64,000 nt of DNA, taken from Macquaria australasica (taxonomy: Eukaryota; Chordata; Actinopteri; Centrarchiformes; Percichthyidae). The DNA lies in contig SEMN01000064.1 of NCBI GenBank assembly GCA_005408345.1, positions 1,426,001 through 1,490,000 of the forward strand, given 5' to 3'. The notes under the pieces were generated by a model. That model saw only the letters and a list, made by a program, of their open reading frames with translations. It did not search any database and was not told the DNA's origin. Positions within the stretch are counted from its first letter, which is position 1; each line of letters starts with the position of its first letter. Made by a program: the position numbers and the translations under genes. Below are positions 13,508 to 25,400 of the stretch, in pieces.

Positions 13508-15070
13508 TAAATCCTCCAATACAGAAGATACTTTTCTTCTGGGCGCATGTCCTTCATCTGAACCTGAACTTGGGTGATTTGATCTTCCATCTCCTCCTGC
13601 AGCAGCACAAAAACAACAAAAAAACAAACATCTTTTTCTTCCCAGATTAATTCAAATATTTCTTAGTTATTTTCCCTAACATAAAATCAAACATTAAACA
13701 CAACTTTGAAATTAATTGACATGAGCTCTTGTAACACGTATGTTTATGTACAATCACTATTATCTATCTACAATTATGATATAGAATATATATGCATAAA
13801 CAGTACACTTTTATTATCAAAGTATACATTTACCTCAAGTGCTGCAGCCTCAGCAATCACATTGGAGTGTATGTCCAGATGTTTATCTTGGGAGAAGAAA
13901 GTCACTGCCTTGGGTTAAGGAAAGAGGCTGTATGGAGAATAGTCATCTCATGCACAGTGGTGTATTGCTTAGCCAACTCTGTATGCATCGTCTGTTCAAT
14001 TTCCTGAAGAATTGGTGTGTCAGTGCCACCAAAACCTGTTTCTGTGTCGTGAAGCAGTGGAGCAATCGTTGACAACGTAAGTGTCCTCTCCTTGGATGTG
14101 ATGAGGAGAGCCTTCTCTAGCCTAGCCTTCCATTTTGGTGAGTGTGCAAATGTCAACTGTACTTTTTCTCACCTGAGAAGAGAGGATAGCAGCACAAATG
14201 GCAGGTTGACAGGAATCTGTCCACAATGTGGAAGGAGCTATTCCAGCTGGTGGCCACATCAGTCTTCAACTTGTGAGGTTGGCAACTGCAGTAGCCCTGG
14301 TTTCTCCTCCAGGGCAAGATTAGATGTGGTGATTCGCCTAATCGTGACACAGAAGGCGGCTGCTGAACTCACTGAGCAGCTAGGTTGAGGATATGTGCAA
14401 AACTTAATGTGTTTGAAGTTGTCCAGCTGTGCAGCCTCTAGCATGTTAGCAGCATTATCAGTGACAATTACCAGATCTGTGGTTGTAAGGTGCCACTCAT
14501 CTGCAACAGCATGAAACAACTCATTCACGTTTTCATCAGTGCAGCGTTGGTTAATTACTATAGTTTGCAGAACACGAGACTCGAGCTGCCAGTCATCCGT
14601 TAACAAGTGAAGGTGACAAAGACTGAGTTGCTCATGATGTCCATGCATCACATGTGACTGCTACTCTCGTGGCTTTCCTGATTTGTTCTCATGTCTCGCA
14701 GTATAACTGCGTCACCGCTCTCTCAGTTAAAAGCCAGGGAGATGGTTAACACTGGGCTCAATTGTGCAATTCATTCATGGAAAACCCACTGCACGGGTGC
14801 TGGTCTATTAAAATGAAACAGGCTATGAACCAAGTTATTTTTTTTGCCCCAATCAGAACTGAATGGAAGTTTTGTAAAAAATGTTAATAATAGAGATTGC
14901 TGCTCCACCTCACTAACATTAGTCTCTGGATGATGGCAAACCCTTATGTTTGTAGTATTCCTAAAATACCTCACCTTCTTTTTGTAAAGCTTGCATATTG
15001 TATGGGTTATGTCAACCTCCTTCTTCCCCAGAAGATTATAAAAAATGTGCCAAAATACTCTGCACAAAAA
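13508..15070 (-). pseudogene. Decayed hAT-family (ZBED-type) transposase
   Basis: Pieces of one transposase in order on the minus strand but in different frames. A degenerate BED zinc finger at 14771-15067 (ITHTICKLYKKKVRYF, then NTTN and HHPET) has lost the second Cys of its CxxC. The catalytic-domain piece at 14259-14651 has LTDDWQLESRVLQTIVI and VTDNAANMLEAAQL. The C-terminal dimerisation part at 13902-14156 has LLHDTETGFGGTDTPILQEI. A tail at 13508-13596 reads RRKVSSVLEDL. The frameshifts make it inactive. Terminal inverted repeats were not located. Confidence 0.85.
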
Positions 15071-16257
15071 GATGGTGCAGATGCAAATTTGCCTCCCAGA
15101 TTACAGCAACAGTGACACAAGAGCTTGTGTGTGCATGTGGTACACCATCCAGGAGGATTTATGCATCAATGTTATGAAGTACCTTGATTTGTCAAGTTTA
15201 CAATTTATTGGATTAGACAAAAACATGTATTCTGTTATTTTATCTATCAATGAGTTTAATTACATTTTTTAGAACAATGTATTATACTACAATATACATT
15301 ACAACACACACAGTTTTCAGTTTATCAAGTATACCTCGGTAAAACTAATGCAGTCTAATACAACTGCCCTTCAGTAAATCTTACTTTCATGAAGGTTATA
15401 ATGTCCAGTTTTTGCTGAAAATGTTTTAGAGAGGTGTTTTGTAGTGAGAGGTGTTTCTAATAAGCCAACAGTGCCTACAATAAATTACAGGCTCACTCGA
15501 CTTGAATACAATTTACAATTTGCATCCTGGAAAACAAAGCTGAAGTTGTGATGAGAGTTGAATGGACTGCTAATGCCGACAGGTTCATAACATTGCTGTG
15601 ACAAAGGATTAATAGGTTGTTTTCAGACACCAGCTGGGAGACTTGCCCTCATGGTCAGTAAGCCATCATTTGAAACAAATACAGTTGGGAAGTAATTAGG
15701 CAATTAATGAGCAATGAAAATGGATGCTTCTGTAAGCATTTATACAATGTTAAGGTGTCCTAAGGTCAGAGAGAATCTTTTTTGCAAAGCTTGATAGGCA
15801 AAATGTACGTTTTTACTGTCCATGTATGATGGAGACACTTGTTTGCTCTGTGTGTGGGCAATAAAACCTACAATAAGCTGTGTAATTAAACCTCAGCAGA
15901 TCTCTACACAAATTCAGTTTGTCTTGCTGGTTTAACTCCATCCATCAAAGTTAATGAGATTATTTCCATATTCAAAATTTAGGATTTAGCTTTAAATATA
16001 ACATACTTCAGATATGTTGTTGTTTATGGGTTTTATTTTCTTTGTTGAAGGAAGGGACCTGCAAGATTTTGTTCAGTTTCTTACGTTCACACTCTTCTAT
16101 CTTGTTCTCCTGTCAATCAAGAGGCCGTAACACAGGTTATAACAATATGAAGCTGAAATACAGTAGGGGCAAGTGCAACAAGTACAAACCCAAGCACAAG
16201 TGCACAACTTTGGTGATCATCGGTGGGAACTGTTAAGGAAGGCCATCGAGGCAGATC

Positions 16258-16671
16258 TGCCACGACAAGCCATCTAGGCAGCAAGGAGAGGACCCAAATG
16301 CAGACAGGCGAGGAGGCTGAATAAGTCCAGAGATTTATTAACTACGAAATAAACTTACACAAAAACTTAGGAACTGATACGCAGGGAAACACCAGGAACA
16401 TGACACGAGGAGACGACCAACAACATCATGAACATCAGAACATCAATGACACGACAAAGAACAAAAGGAGAGGACCGGTATATATAGGTACGGAGTTAAC
16501 GAGGGAAACAGAAACAGGTGAGAACCAAGACACAGGTGAAAACAATCCAAACTGGAGGGAAAACAAAGACAGGAAATAACAAGGCACACAAGGAAACAAG
16601 AACAGGGATTTCAAAATAAAACAGGAAACAAGACCAAAATAACAAACACGAGTCCTTCGTGGACCATGACA
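16258..16671 (-). repeat. LTR-like dispersed repeat (possible solo LTR)
   Basis: Read on the minus strand it begins TGTCATGGTCC and ends near GTGGCA, with a TATATATA box (about 16478-16486) followed about 140 bp later by a TTAATAAAT polyadenylation-type signal. That is the order found in a retroelement LTR. A pyrimidine-rich body and a closing stretch reading GCATTTGGGTCCTCTC match a repeat common in fish. No target-site duplication and no internal coding region were seen. Confidence 0.5.
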
Positions 16672-19600
16672 GGAACAGTGTCTGTAGCCAGTGTGAATAT
16701 GTCAGTTTCAATGCATTATAATGGTCAAAAAAGTCAAAATATCCATAAAACTTTCTTAAGATAAACTTCTCATAGTTTCATCGTTTCACAAATATATGGC
16801 TAAATATGTGTGACTGTTTGAAACATACTGAGAGCACGGATAGACGGAGAGGCAGTGGATCATGCTGCAGAAATGGTTAAAGAGGTTTGCATGGCCAGTT
16901 TGGTAGTTTTCTTTTCTGCTGTGAAAACCTGTCACCATTGGAATCCATTGAAACTGGCTGAATTCAAACTGACTGCACCGGCTGTTCTCCCGCAGTGAAC
17001 TACAAACCTTAAATGTACCTTTCAAGCCTACAGGGGGTCGCTGTTTCTTATTCAAAAGATAGAAGTTAACACTTGTACCACAATTGTAGCCATCCTTAAT
17101 GCCATCTGGGGATATTGCAGTCACCCTACAAATAATGTTTTCGTCCTGCGCCAGCCACTTTTACAGTTTGCACGATGCTGTGCCAGGATTGCTGTTGTGC
17201 GTCTGTTTACCAAAATTGACAAAACTTTGTCGGTCACACCCACGTGAACTCTCACCCCATGTCTCAACTAGCAACTGCACCCAGTTTCACAAAGTTAGAG
17301 GTCATTGCTTTAGCATAAACTAAAATTGACCTCATCTACACTAAGCTACTGTACTGCCAGCGGTTGTCATTTAACTGGCAGAAAGGCAGGGGAAATCCTG
17401 GTTTAATTACATTTCAGGTGATTAATGTCATTTTTAGCATCACCTTTGTGAACATATTTTTACAGAAAAGGTCACCTGCATTAATTTCCGTGATCCATTA
17501 CTTGAGTTTTATTCTTCTGTAATCATATTATAACCCTATTCTAATGCCTAACGTTATTATAGTTTATTTCCTTCTTGTTTAAAAACATTCTGTGACTTTC
17601 ATAAATGGTTAAAGAAATTACTCACAAGCACATAATTATATCTTACTATAAAATCTTGACAGCACTACTTGAAGAGGCTGTATCTGCTCTCGACAGAATG
17701 ACAGGGGGGCACTGTGAGACTGTTTGTCTAAGCACTAAACAAAAACTTTACAGAATAGAAAACAGACTGCACTCAACATTGCTTGTCATCTTCTGTGTCA
17801 ACTTCGTCTGCATACACCCAGCTTCCCAAAAACTGTTGATACACACAAACGTCAGAGACGAGTTTAAAATGCCCAGTGCATATCCCAACACTGCCGTAAT
17901 CAGTCACTCCACTTACTGTAAGACAACAAAACTGTGACTGGCTATACAGACAATCACTGTGAAAGGCTGAAGAATCTGAATCTGCTGCTCACGCTACACC
18001 TCCTGTGTAAACACGGTGTTAGGCATAGGACGTCTTTATTTACTGTGGTTTAGTCAAATATCACCTATACTGACATATTATACACATTCAAGATATAACT
18101 GCTACAGATTAGACACCTTTTCCCACACATAACTGTTTGTAGGTTCAATATCATGACAGATCCCACCTCCTTTGATGCAGGTTAACACTCATGCCACAGA
18201 TCAAATACACAGTTTTCTTTCCTGCCAGCTGTGTCTCAGTGGGCCCTCACACGAGACTCAGCAAATCTGTTTACCCAGGTGAATCCACCATCTGGCAAAT
18301 AGCAGGTAGTTCATGCTAACTTGTTAACTTCTGCCTTGCATTAAACCATCAGTTACATAAAAGACAGGTAAGTGTATCAAGTCAGAACATCGCACAAGTG
18401 AGTTTTGTGCAGCCTATTACACTCAGTGATGTAAGTGTGCCGTTGCTGGGCCATGTCCATAGGCAAAATGCAAATAAAAATGCCTGAGATATTGCAAACA
18501 TTGCATCTCCACAGAACATTTTTACTTCAAATTTTGCTCCCCAAAAAAAAATGAAACTATATATTTGCGACCAATTTTTTAGGAAATTTAAAGATTTACA
18601 TTTTCAGTAGGAACAAATGGGCTGAGAAAGGGTAGGGAAGTAGGAAAGTATTGAGAGACGGACAAACACATTGTTGGTTTTGTTTTGTTCATGGGATTTG
18701 TTGACGATAAGAAAAATACAGAATAACGCCAACCTTATCCTTTAATTTAATTCCCAGTCCTGTGGATCAGCTCTGGACATCCCTAGTTTCTGTCCTACTT
18801 TCAGATTGGGTTATGACCTACGAGGTTGCAAAAACAATTTGAGTTGTTATGCTGCTGATGCTGCTGAGTTACTCGACTGCTTCTGCTCTCAATGCTACAG
18901 GATTATATAGTAGGCTTGGGAGCAATGAGGGAAAGGTGTCATAGGGGAAATAAGCTGCAAAAGTGAGCTATGCCTGAAGTCAACTTAACAAGGAGCTGTA
19001 CAGAATTTTCTTCCTACAAATTTATGAGCAGAGCAGACTGAGTCTTGTATTACCTCCCTGAATCTGATCTTTCAAACAGCAGCGTTTTCAGTGTAGTACG
19101 TGACAGCAGATTTGTAGCACCCATCTTATAAGAAAAGGGCAGTTTTAATCTGTTTTTTGAAACATGATGAAACAACACACATAGTTAAGAGAACACCTGG
19201 ATGATGTAAGAGATTAACAAATAAATTAAACTTAAATTGTCCAGTTTTTCAGATACTGGTTTTTTTTACCTTACCTAATTTAGGAGTTATAGTTTTGCCC
19301 TCCCTACCTTTAGTTGGCCCTACCTGTACTCAGCAGCTGCACCAGACGATGCTGACTTGTCCAATTTATGTCCTATCTGGAAAAATACCTTGCATTTTTT
19401 AAAGTGTCTCTGACAACTGGAAGCCCACTATTGATAAGGGTCACAATTTTCCACTGGAACATCCTTGTCCATCATGAACCACAACAGCTAAAATGCAGAC
19501 CAAAATGGCTGTTTAGTTGCAAAGACTCAAATATTTTATTAGGTTTTCTAATTTTACCAGCCAAGTGAAAGAAGCTGAGTTAAAGCTGATCATATTTTTA

Positions 19601-22600
19601 CTAATACAAGTCCAACACAGATGGGCAGTATTTGTGGGGTTCCTTAAATATGTAAACATATGTAAATGCAGTAAAAACATCTCTAACACAACTTTAGTTA
19701 CAAACACCTGCTCTTTTTTTGCATTTAACCAGGTAGCTTAACCAGGATTAAAAACACGCAACAGCGAACCGTTAACAGAGACAACAAAAATGGCACCATG
19801 ACAAATGCACAGTAAATGTTCCAAGCAAAACAACATACAACAGTGGACACAATTTCAATATTCCTGCTTTCACTCTGTTAAGAACCAACAGGCGTAGATG
19901 GTTGGAGAGGCTCTCAGGGCATAAAAACTGCAGCCCCAGAAATGGCACTATAATCAATAGCTTCCCAGGCCACTTGTTAAAAATGCCATTTCCATCTCCA
20001 AGTCGCTGAGAGGGCCCCTTTACCAGGAAAGAGTCACATATCATTCTCTCCAGACAACTGGCGGAATGAAAAATAGGGGCCCACTGTCACTGACCAATAT
20101 TGATTATGAGTGAAAATGTGATCATTTTGTATTAACTCGCCCCTAGGAGCCCTGTTCTGTCAGGTTTGCTGGTGAAAATTTATGCTTTCATATCATGCTT
20201 AACAAAAATATGGGTCGTTGCTCATTTTAGCCTCCAGACAAAGAGGTATATGCCAATCACAAGAATTTAATAGCTTTCACAAGAGAACATGATGATATGA
20301 ATTAGATTAAAGCCATTATTTAACACATTTGTTCCTACTTTAAAGATATTTATTATTGCCCCTGACACCACTTTAATGAAGCTCCAGACTTGGCATTTAA
20401 AATATCAATTTCTGATGATTAGAGTTGTCATTGTTAAAAAGAGGAAATGTGGAAGAGGGAGGGGCTTTGTTATCCAATTGAAATGTCTTGCTCTATAAGG
20501 TCTAGATGAGGATAATGGTGCCTGTGTGAAGCAATTTCTTAATGTGTGACATTGACTGAATTGAAGCCCAGCAATCAAGAGGAAAACATTAACATAGGAG
20601 CATTTAGAAATTCTAGTACAGAAGCTCAAATATATGTTAATTTTATAGGTTACATTCGCCTTGGGGTGCTTTCTCACCCAACTCAGTGCATTTCAAGTCA
20701 GACTTGATGCATTTGCCTGTTTGGTTCAATTGGTTTAGGTTGGTGTTAAAGCTGTCAGTCAAACTTTGGTCTGGACTAAATCGCCTGAAAAGGTGGGTCT
20801 CGGTTCGCTTCCAAGTGGACTCTGGTACAGTTTGATTGTGGTGTGAAAGCAAAACAGACCAACCACAGGATTTTACAACAGTATATGTGTTATTGTAGCA
20901 TGAATTCAAAATGCTACACTATGGTTGACTGTGAACTGTGAAGGAAGCTATCTTATAAGAGATCTGAATAAGCAGCATGTATATTTATGCACATAGTTTC
21001 GTAATACAATCATACATCAGAAAGTAAAAAGAAACATCTAAAACAGTGGGCATCAAGGAGGCAGATATTTGCATTCTGTTCACACTCATAAAGTACCCCC
21101 CCACCACAATATATAATACAATAATATGTAATATGTAATACAACACACAATTATGTACACCAAAGGAACTCCATTCGTTTGTTTCACTTCAGAATGTTCT
21201 TTCCAAAGTGCAGCATATGTAAATCATACTGCAATAAAGGGAAGCAATTCAAAAGAAAGACTAAATATAACTGTGTCAGCATGACAGGAGAATAAAGGTT
21301 CATTTTGGATGCAGCATGACTGGCCTCTCTCTGATGGGGGTTCATAATTACAACATAGCCTACAGACAAATGCACAAACCTGTGCCACTCAGTTCTTATT
21401 GAGGGCGAACTTCCACAAAAGGCAAAAAGTCATAAATACTGCCCTATAGGAAAATAGCCTGTGGTGTTTTATTAGTTTGAGTGTTTTTTTCCCTATTCCT
21501 ATTGAAAATTCAATAAATCTGTACCAATTCTCTCACGCCGTCACACTCAAACTGCCTTGTGCTGCTTATCCTTGCAGGCATTTTGTCCCAATCTCAGACA
21601 CTGGCAGTGATATTACACTCTGTGTCACATAGCACAGACCTTATCAGGCCTCATAAGCACTTATATTCAAGAAGTAATGCATTAAACATAGAAAAAACAA
21701 GAAGTAATATCTTTTGTTTGTTTCAGAGCAGAATCCATATGAAAAATGTAATATATGGTCCTTCTTGAGGACAGAAATATTGTGCATATCAGTCAACAAA
21801 AGCACAATTAATTAAAATGAAAGCTGATGTTAACATTTTCCTTCACTTTTCCCAGAGAATCTCCTTTGGAAAAGAATTATGCAAGTTCACTGAATGCAGA
21901 CTTAGAGTATGAAATGATGAAAAAAAAAGTCTTTAGATGATAAAGCCTGAAAAAAGGAAGGACACAAGAAGGACTTTAATATTTTGAGAGTTCAATCATT
22001 CTTCTTCAGCCTGTGACGGCTGGCTGACATTGTGTAGAAGTGTGCGTGGGTGGAGGTGCCGGCTCTTACAATAGTCAGGTATATCAACTGCACAGTCATA
22101 ATCCCTTCTCGGGCTGCTGGGGAGCCACTGAAGATGTCAGGATGCTGCTCCATACAAATGTACTGGATTACCCAGAGTACCCAGCAACAGCAAACAGATG
22201 TCACAGAACACTGCACTGTCAATTTCTCAAGACAGGTGGGAATCGCTCTTCAATAGGTGGTACTCTAAATCAGGTGTGCTAGTGAAATTACAGTTTATTG
22301 AGGCAAGCCTGTAGGGAATGTTTACTGTCTTTTCATACTGTAATGCTATCTAATGCTATCAAAGAGCAACTTGACACAAGGCTAAAATACACATTCTGGA
22401 CCTCTTCTGGTTCAAAATTTAAAGTCTGTTGCATGTTTGTTGTTGACGGTTTAGCTGGACAGGCCTGTCCCTGCACTCGTCCAATTGAACAGCAGAGAAA
22501 AGAAGCCATGGTGATATGGAGAGTTTATCTGCTCAGTTTACCTTCTTTCAGCTCAAGGTATGTGGAGCCCTCCTCCAAAAGCACAAGGAATGCCAGGTGG

Positions 22601-24818
22601 CTGAAACGCGAGGTATCCAGAGCACAAACATTACACTAAAGCTTCAAACCCATGGGAATCAATTAGAAAAATGCACCCTTCACTTCCAGGGTGACTGCCA
22701 TCCAACAAAGATGTCTGGTCATACTAAACATATTGTGAGTACACTTCTAGATCTTCAACCACTGGAGGTAAAAAGAAAAATACATTCAGCTGATGTTGAG
22801 TTACTCGGAACTTGAACAATGTTTTCATTTGTCACCTTTCAAACAGTATCAACTCTAAAACCATGAACATCATTTCATAAGAACTGAAGAAAACTCATAT
22901 GCCCCATGGTCCATGCCTGAAGGATGGCAGGGCAAAAGTGCTCAGTCATGACTTTGCTTCCAGTAAAGCCTGAAGCCATATTGGTCTGAGAGATTATATT
23001 GAGCAGCTCTATCTTGCCATCTCTTGCCAGCTGGTATAATATAGGCAGTGTTCAGTGACAGCGAACTTAGATGAACTCATGAAGCAACGGATAAGCTAGG
23101 CATTTTACCCCAAAACGACATCAGTGGAGCTCTAAGATCTAATGTCTCCTTTGATAGAGTCAGGTAATAACAGGGAGTGACATTTCTGAAGTGGTTGAGA
23201 GATATAAGGAAGCATGGCCAATGGAATGCCCAGTGTCCCACTTCGTGACTCTGCTAGCAGGTTTAAAATAAATAACAAAATTAAATTAAAAAACTGTCAT
23301 TGTTTGTGTGCAAAGTCTTAGCTTTGAACAGAAGTGCAAACTCTACAATGACAACACTATCAGCAACTCACCAGAATCTCATGAGCCCATCACAATCTGT
23401 GACAATGAGTTCTGGCCAAGAATGTCAGGCTTTTTATCCCCAATCCTTTTTTCCTCTTTTTTCATTTGGCTTGGCATTCCATGAAGTAAAGTCTAATTAA
23501 ACAATCAAGCCCATGCAGTCCATTTCCCCCTCTGTCCCACTGACTTTGTCACAGCACTCGTCCTCTCCCCAGTATAAACTCCCATGTCTAATGCCAGGGA
23601 GAAGGGCTGTTGTCACACACTGTTTGTACCCCTATCTCTCTTCGTCTCTGTGAGCACAGAGTCAGCATCAAAACAGCAGGCGTACTGAGCTCTGAGAGAG
23701 CAAACCAAAGCTTTGAGTGTTGAGTTTAAGCTAAACTGCTGAGCACAAATATGACTGAAGTTGTATTGCGGACTTGCATCTCTAAAAGTGTCTTTAAATT
23801 ACTTTCTCTTGATGTAGTGGATGCAAGAAATTAACCATTTGACACAGCACTTACTCATAACAGGGTGCAAGGATATATGAGACCTATGCAGAAAAAGTAA
23901 ACTATTCCATATAGCTATTCAATAACAATGTCACCCACAGGAAATATCAATGTTACCAAAGTTATATAAAGTTATAAATGCTGCGAATGAAAATATTATC
24001 TTAATGTGTTCCCTTTGACCAGTCATTTTTCTTAAACTATCTCTTGCTTTCTGTGAAATATTTAAATTAATGTAAAATATAACTCTTCACTAAAAAGATT
24101 TGTGGTATTAACTGAACTAAATGTAACTTTAAAATGAACAAGTGACAAAGATACACATTTTTTTAAGGTGGGGGTGGGTATACTCGAAAAACAAACTAAT
24201 GCAAACATTTGGACAGAACATGTTGGATGTCATAAGTGATAAAGTGATACACGATCTGATTGGCTCTGACCCTGACGTCTACCCCTAACCATCTCACTCA
24301 TTATGCCTAAACCTAACCAACCAAACCAACAAAGGCAATGAACACTGGCCAATCAGAGGCAGAGTAGGGCGGGTCTTAGTGGAATACCGATGGGGGGGAA
24401 AAAATCAAGCGTTACGCGAGTGTTTAGGGGTGCGTACCTAGACTCATCAGGAGGTGCCAGGAGGTACACAATAAGTAGTAAGAGTACTCATGTGGCCAAA
24501 AATCAGAAGTGCAGGTACCCAGTATGGTGAGTACAGGTCCATTTCAGGCACTGGTTACAGAAGTAGTTGTGTAAAGGATGAAAAAATAAATTTAAACCCT
24601 GCCTACTTTTTAACCTCCACACACCTGGCTAATCACTGCATGAAATGGTTGTGATATCAAATTGTCAGATATTAAAAGTTACAGAAGTTGTCAAACGCAT
24701 GGAATATAAAATTTGCAGTATATCAACAATGTTTGGGTCAAAGGTACAACAGACTTGAACAGACATTGACCCATAAAGGGTCAGTGCAACAATGCTTTTT
24801 CCTACAGACAAGACTGAA
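16672..24818. other. No gene seen apart from one short repeat
   Basis: Noncoding, AT-rich, with the MITE-like element at 20.7 kb. A stretch at 24270-24330 has CCTAACC/CCAACC-rich sequence of the kind found in fish dispersed repeats. Open frames here lack exon borders. Confidence 0.55.
20660..20870. repeat. Short inverted-repeat element, MITE-like
   Basis: Left end GGTGCTTTCTCACCC and right end GTGGTGTGAAAGCAAAAC are imperfect inverted copies. The interior has paired GGTT/AACC-rich tracts and TCTGGACTAAAT, as in a known class of fish MITE. Confidence 0.5.
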
Positions 24819-25400
24819 GCTGTGTCTCAAATCGCGTACTTCCATACTTGGACTTAATATTTTGAGTGCATAAGTGCATTCACACTGACAAATATGGCAA
24901 ATTGCAGTGTACTATGAGTACCCGGATGATGTACAGAAAACGGTCAGAAAGTTGAGTGTGGAACGCTGCACACTTCTCACCTTCAACGGTCGCCATCTTG
25001 GCTACGTAGCAGAAGGGGAGGACCACCAACGTATACAAATGGTTGCCACGGTTGCGATTGTTATGGCTGAAAGTAAAAGCACGTTCATTTTTTATTCATT
25101 TTTAATATAATTGAATTGAAGTTAAGTGAGCAAACAAGCTGGCAGATATTTCGGCATACGGCAATCACGGTAAAATGTTGGCGATAATGCTCCACCCGGT
25201 TGCAATCCGCCATTAAAAAGAAGAAGAAGAAGAAGAAGAAGACGCGGTCAAAGGTTGCGATCGTCATTTCTGGTAAGCACACAACAGCAGTATTCGATTT
25301 GAGACAACACTACCCTGTCAAATTCAACGCACTACACAAGTCAGTACACACTATACTGCATGTAAGTGTACTAACGGAAGTACGCAATTTGAGACACAGC
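24819..25400. mobile_element. Nonautonomous DNA transposon (MITE) with 23-bp terminal inverted repeats
   Basis: Left end GCTGTGTCTCAAATCGCGTA(CTT) at 24819-24841. The right end at 25378-25400 is its reverse complement with one mismatch. The 582-bp interior has no transposase. A clear target-site duplication was not seen, so the superfamily is open. Confidence 0.85.
25218..25242 (+). repeat. (AAG)n microsatellite inside the MITE
   Basis: About eight AAG units within the inverted-repeat element. Confidence 0.95.

Noticed and set aside
13508..13596. Reading the segment as an exon of a coiled-coil host gene (frame EEMEDQITQVQ)
   Set aside because: Another frame continues the adjacent hAT transposase (KVSSVLEDL), which explains it better.
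22298..22815. Two overlapping open frames of about 100 codons
   Set aside because: No recognisable motif, no exon borders, ordinary AT-rich composition.
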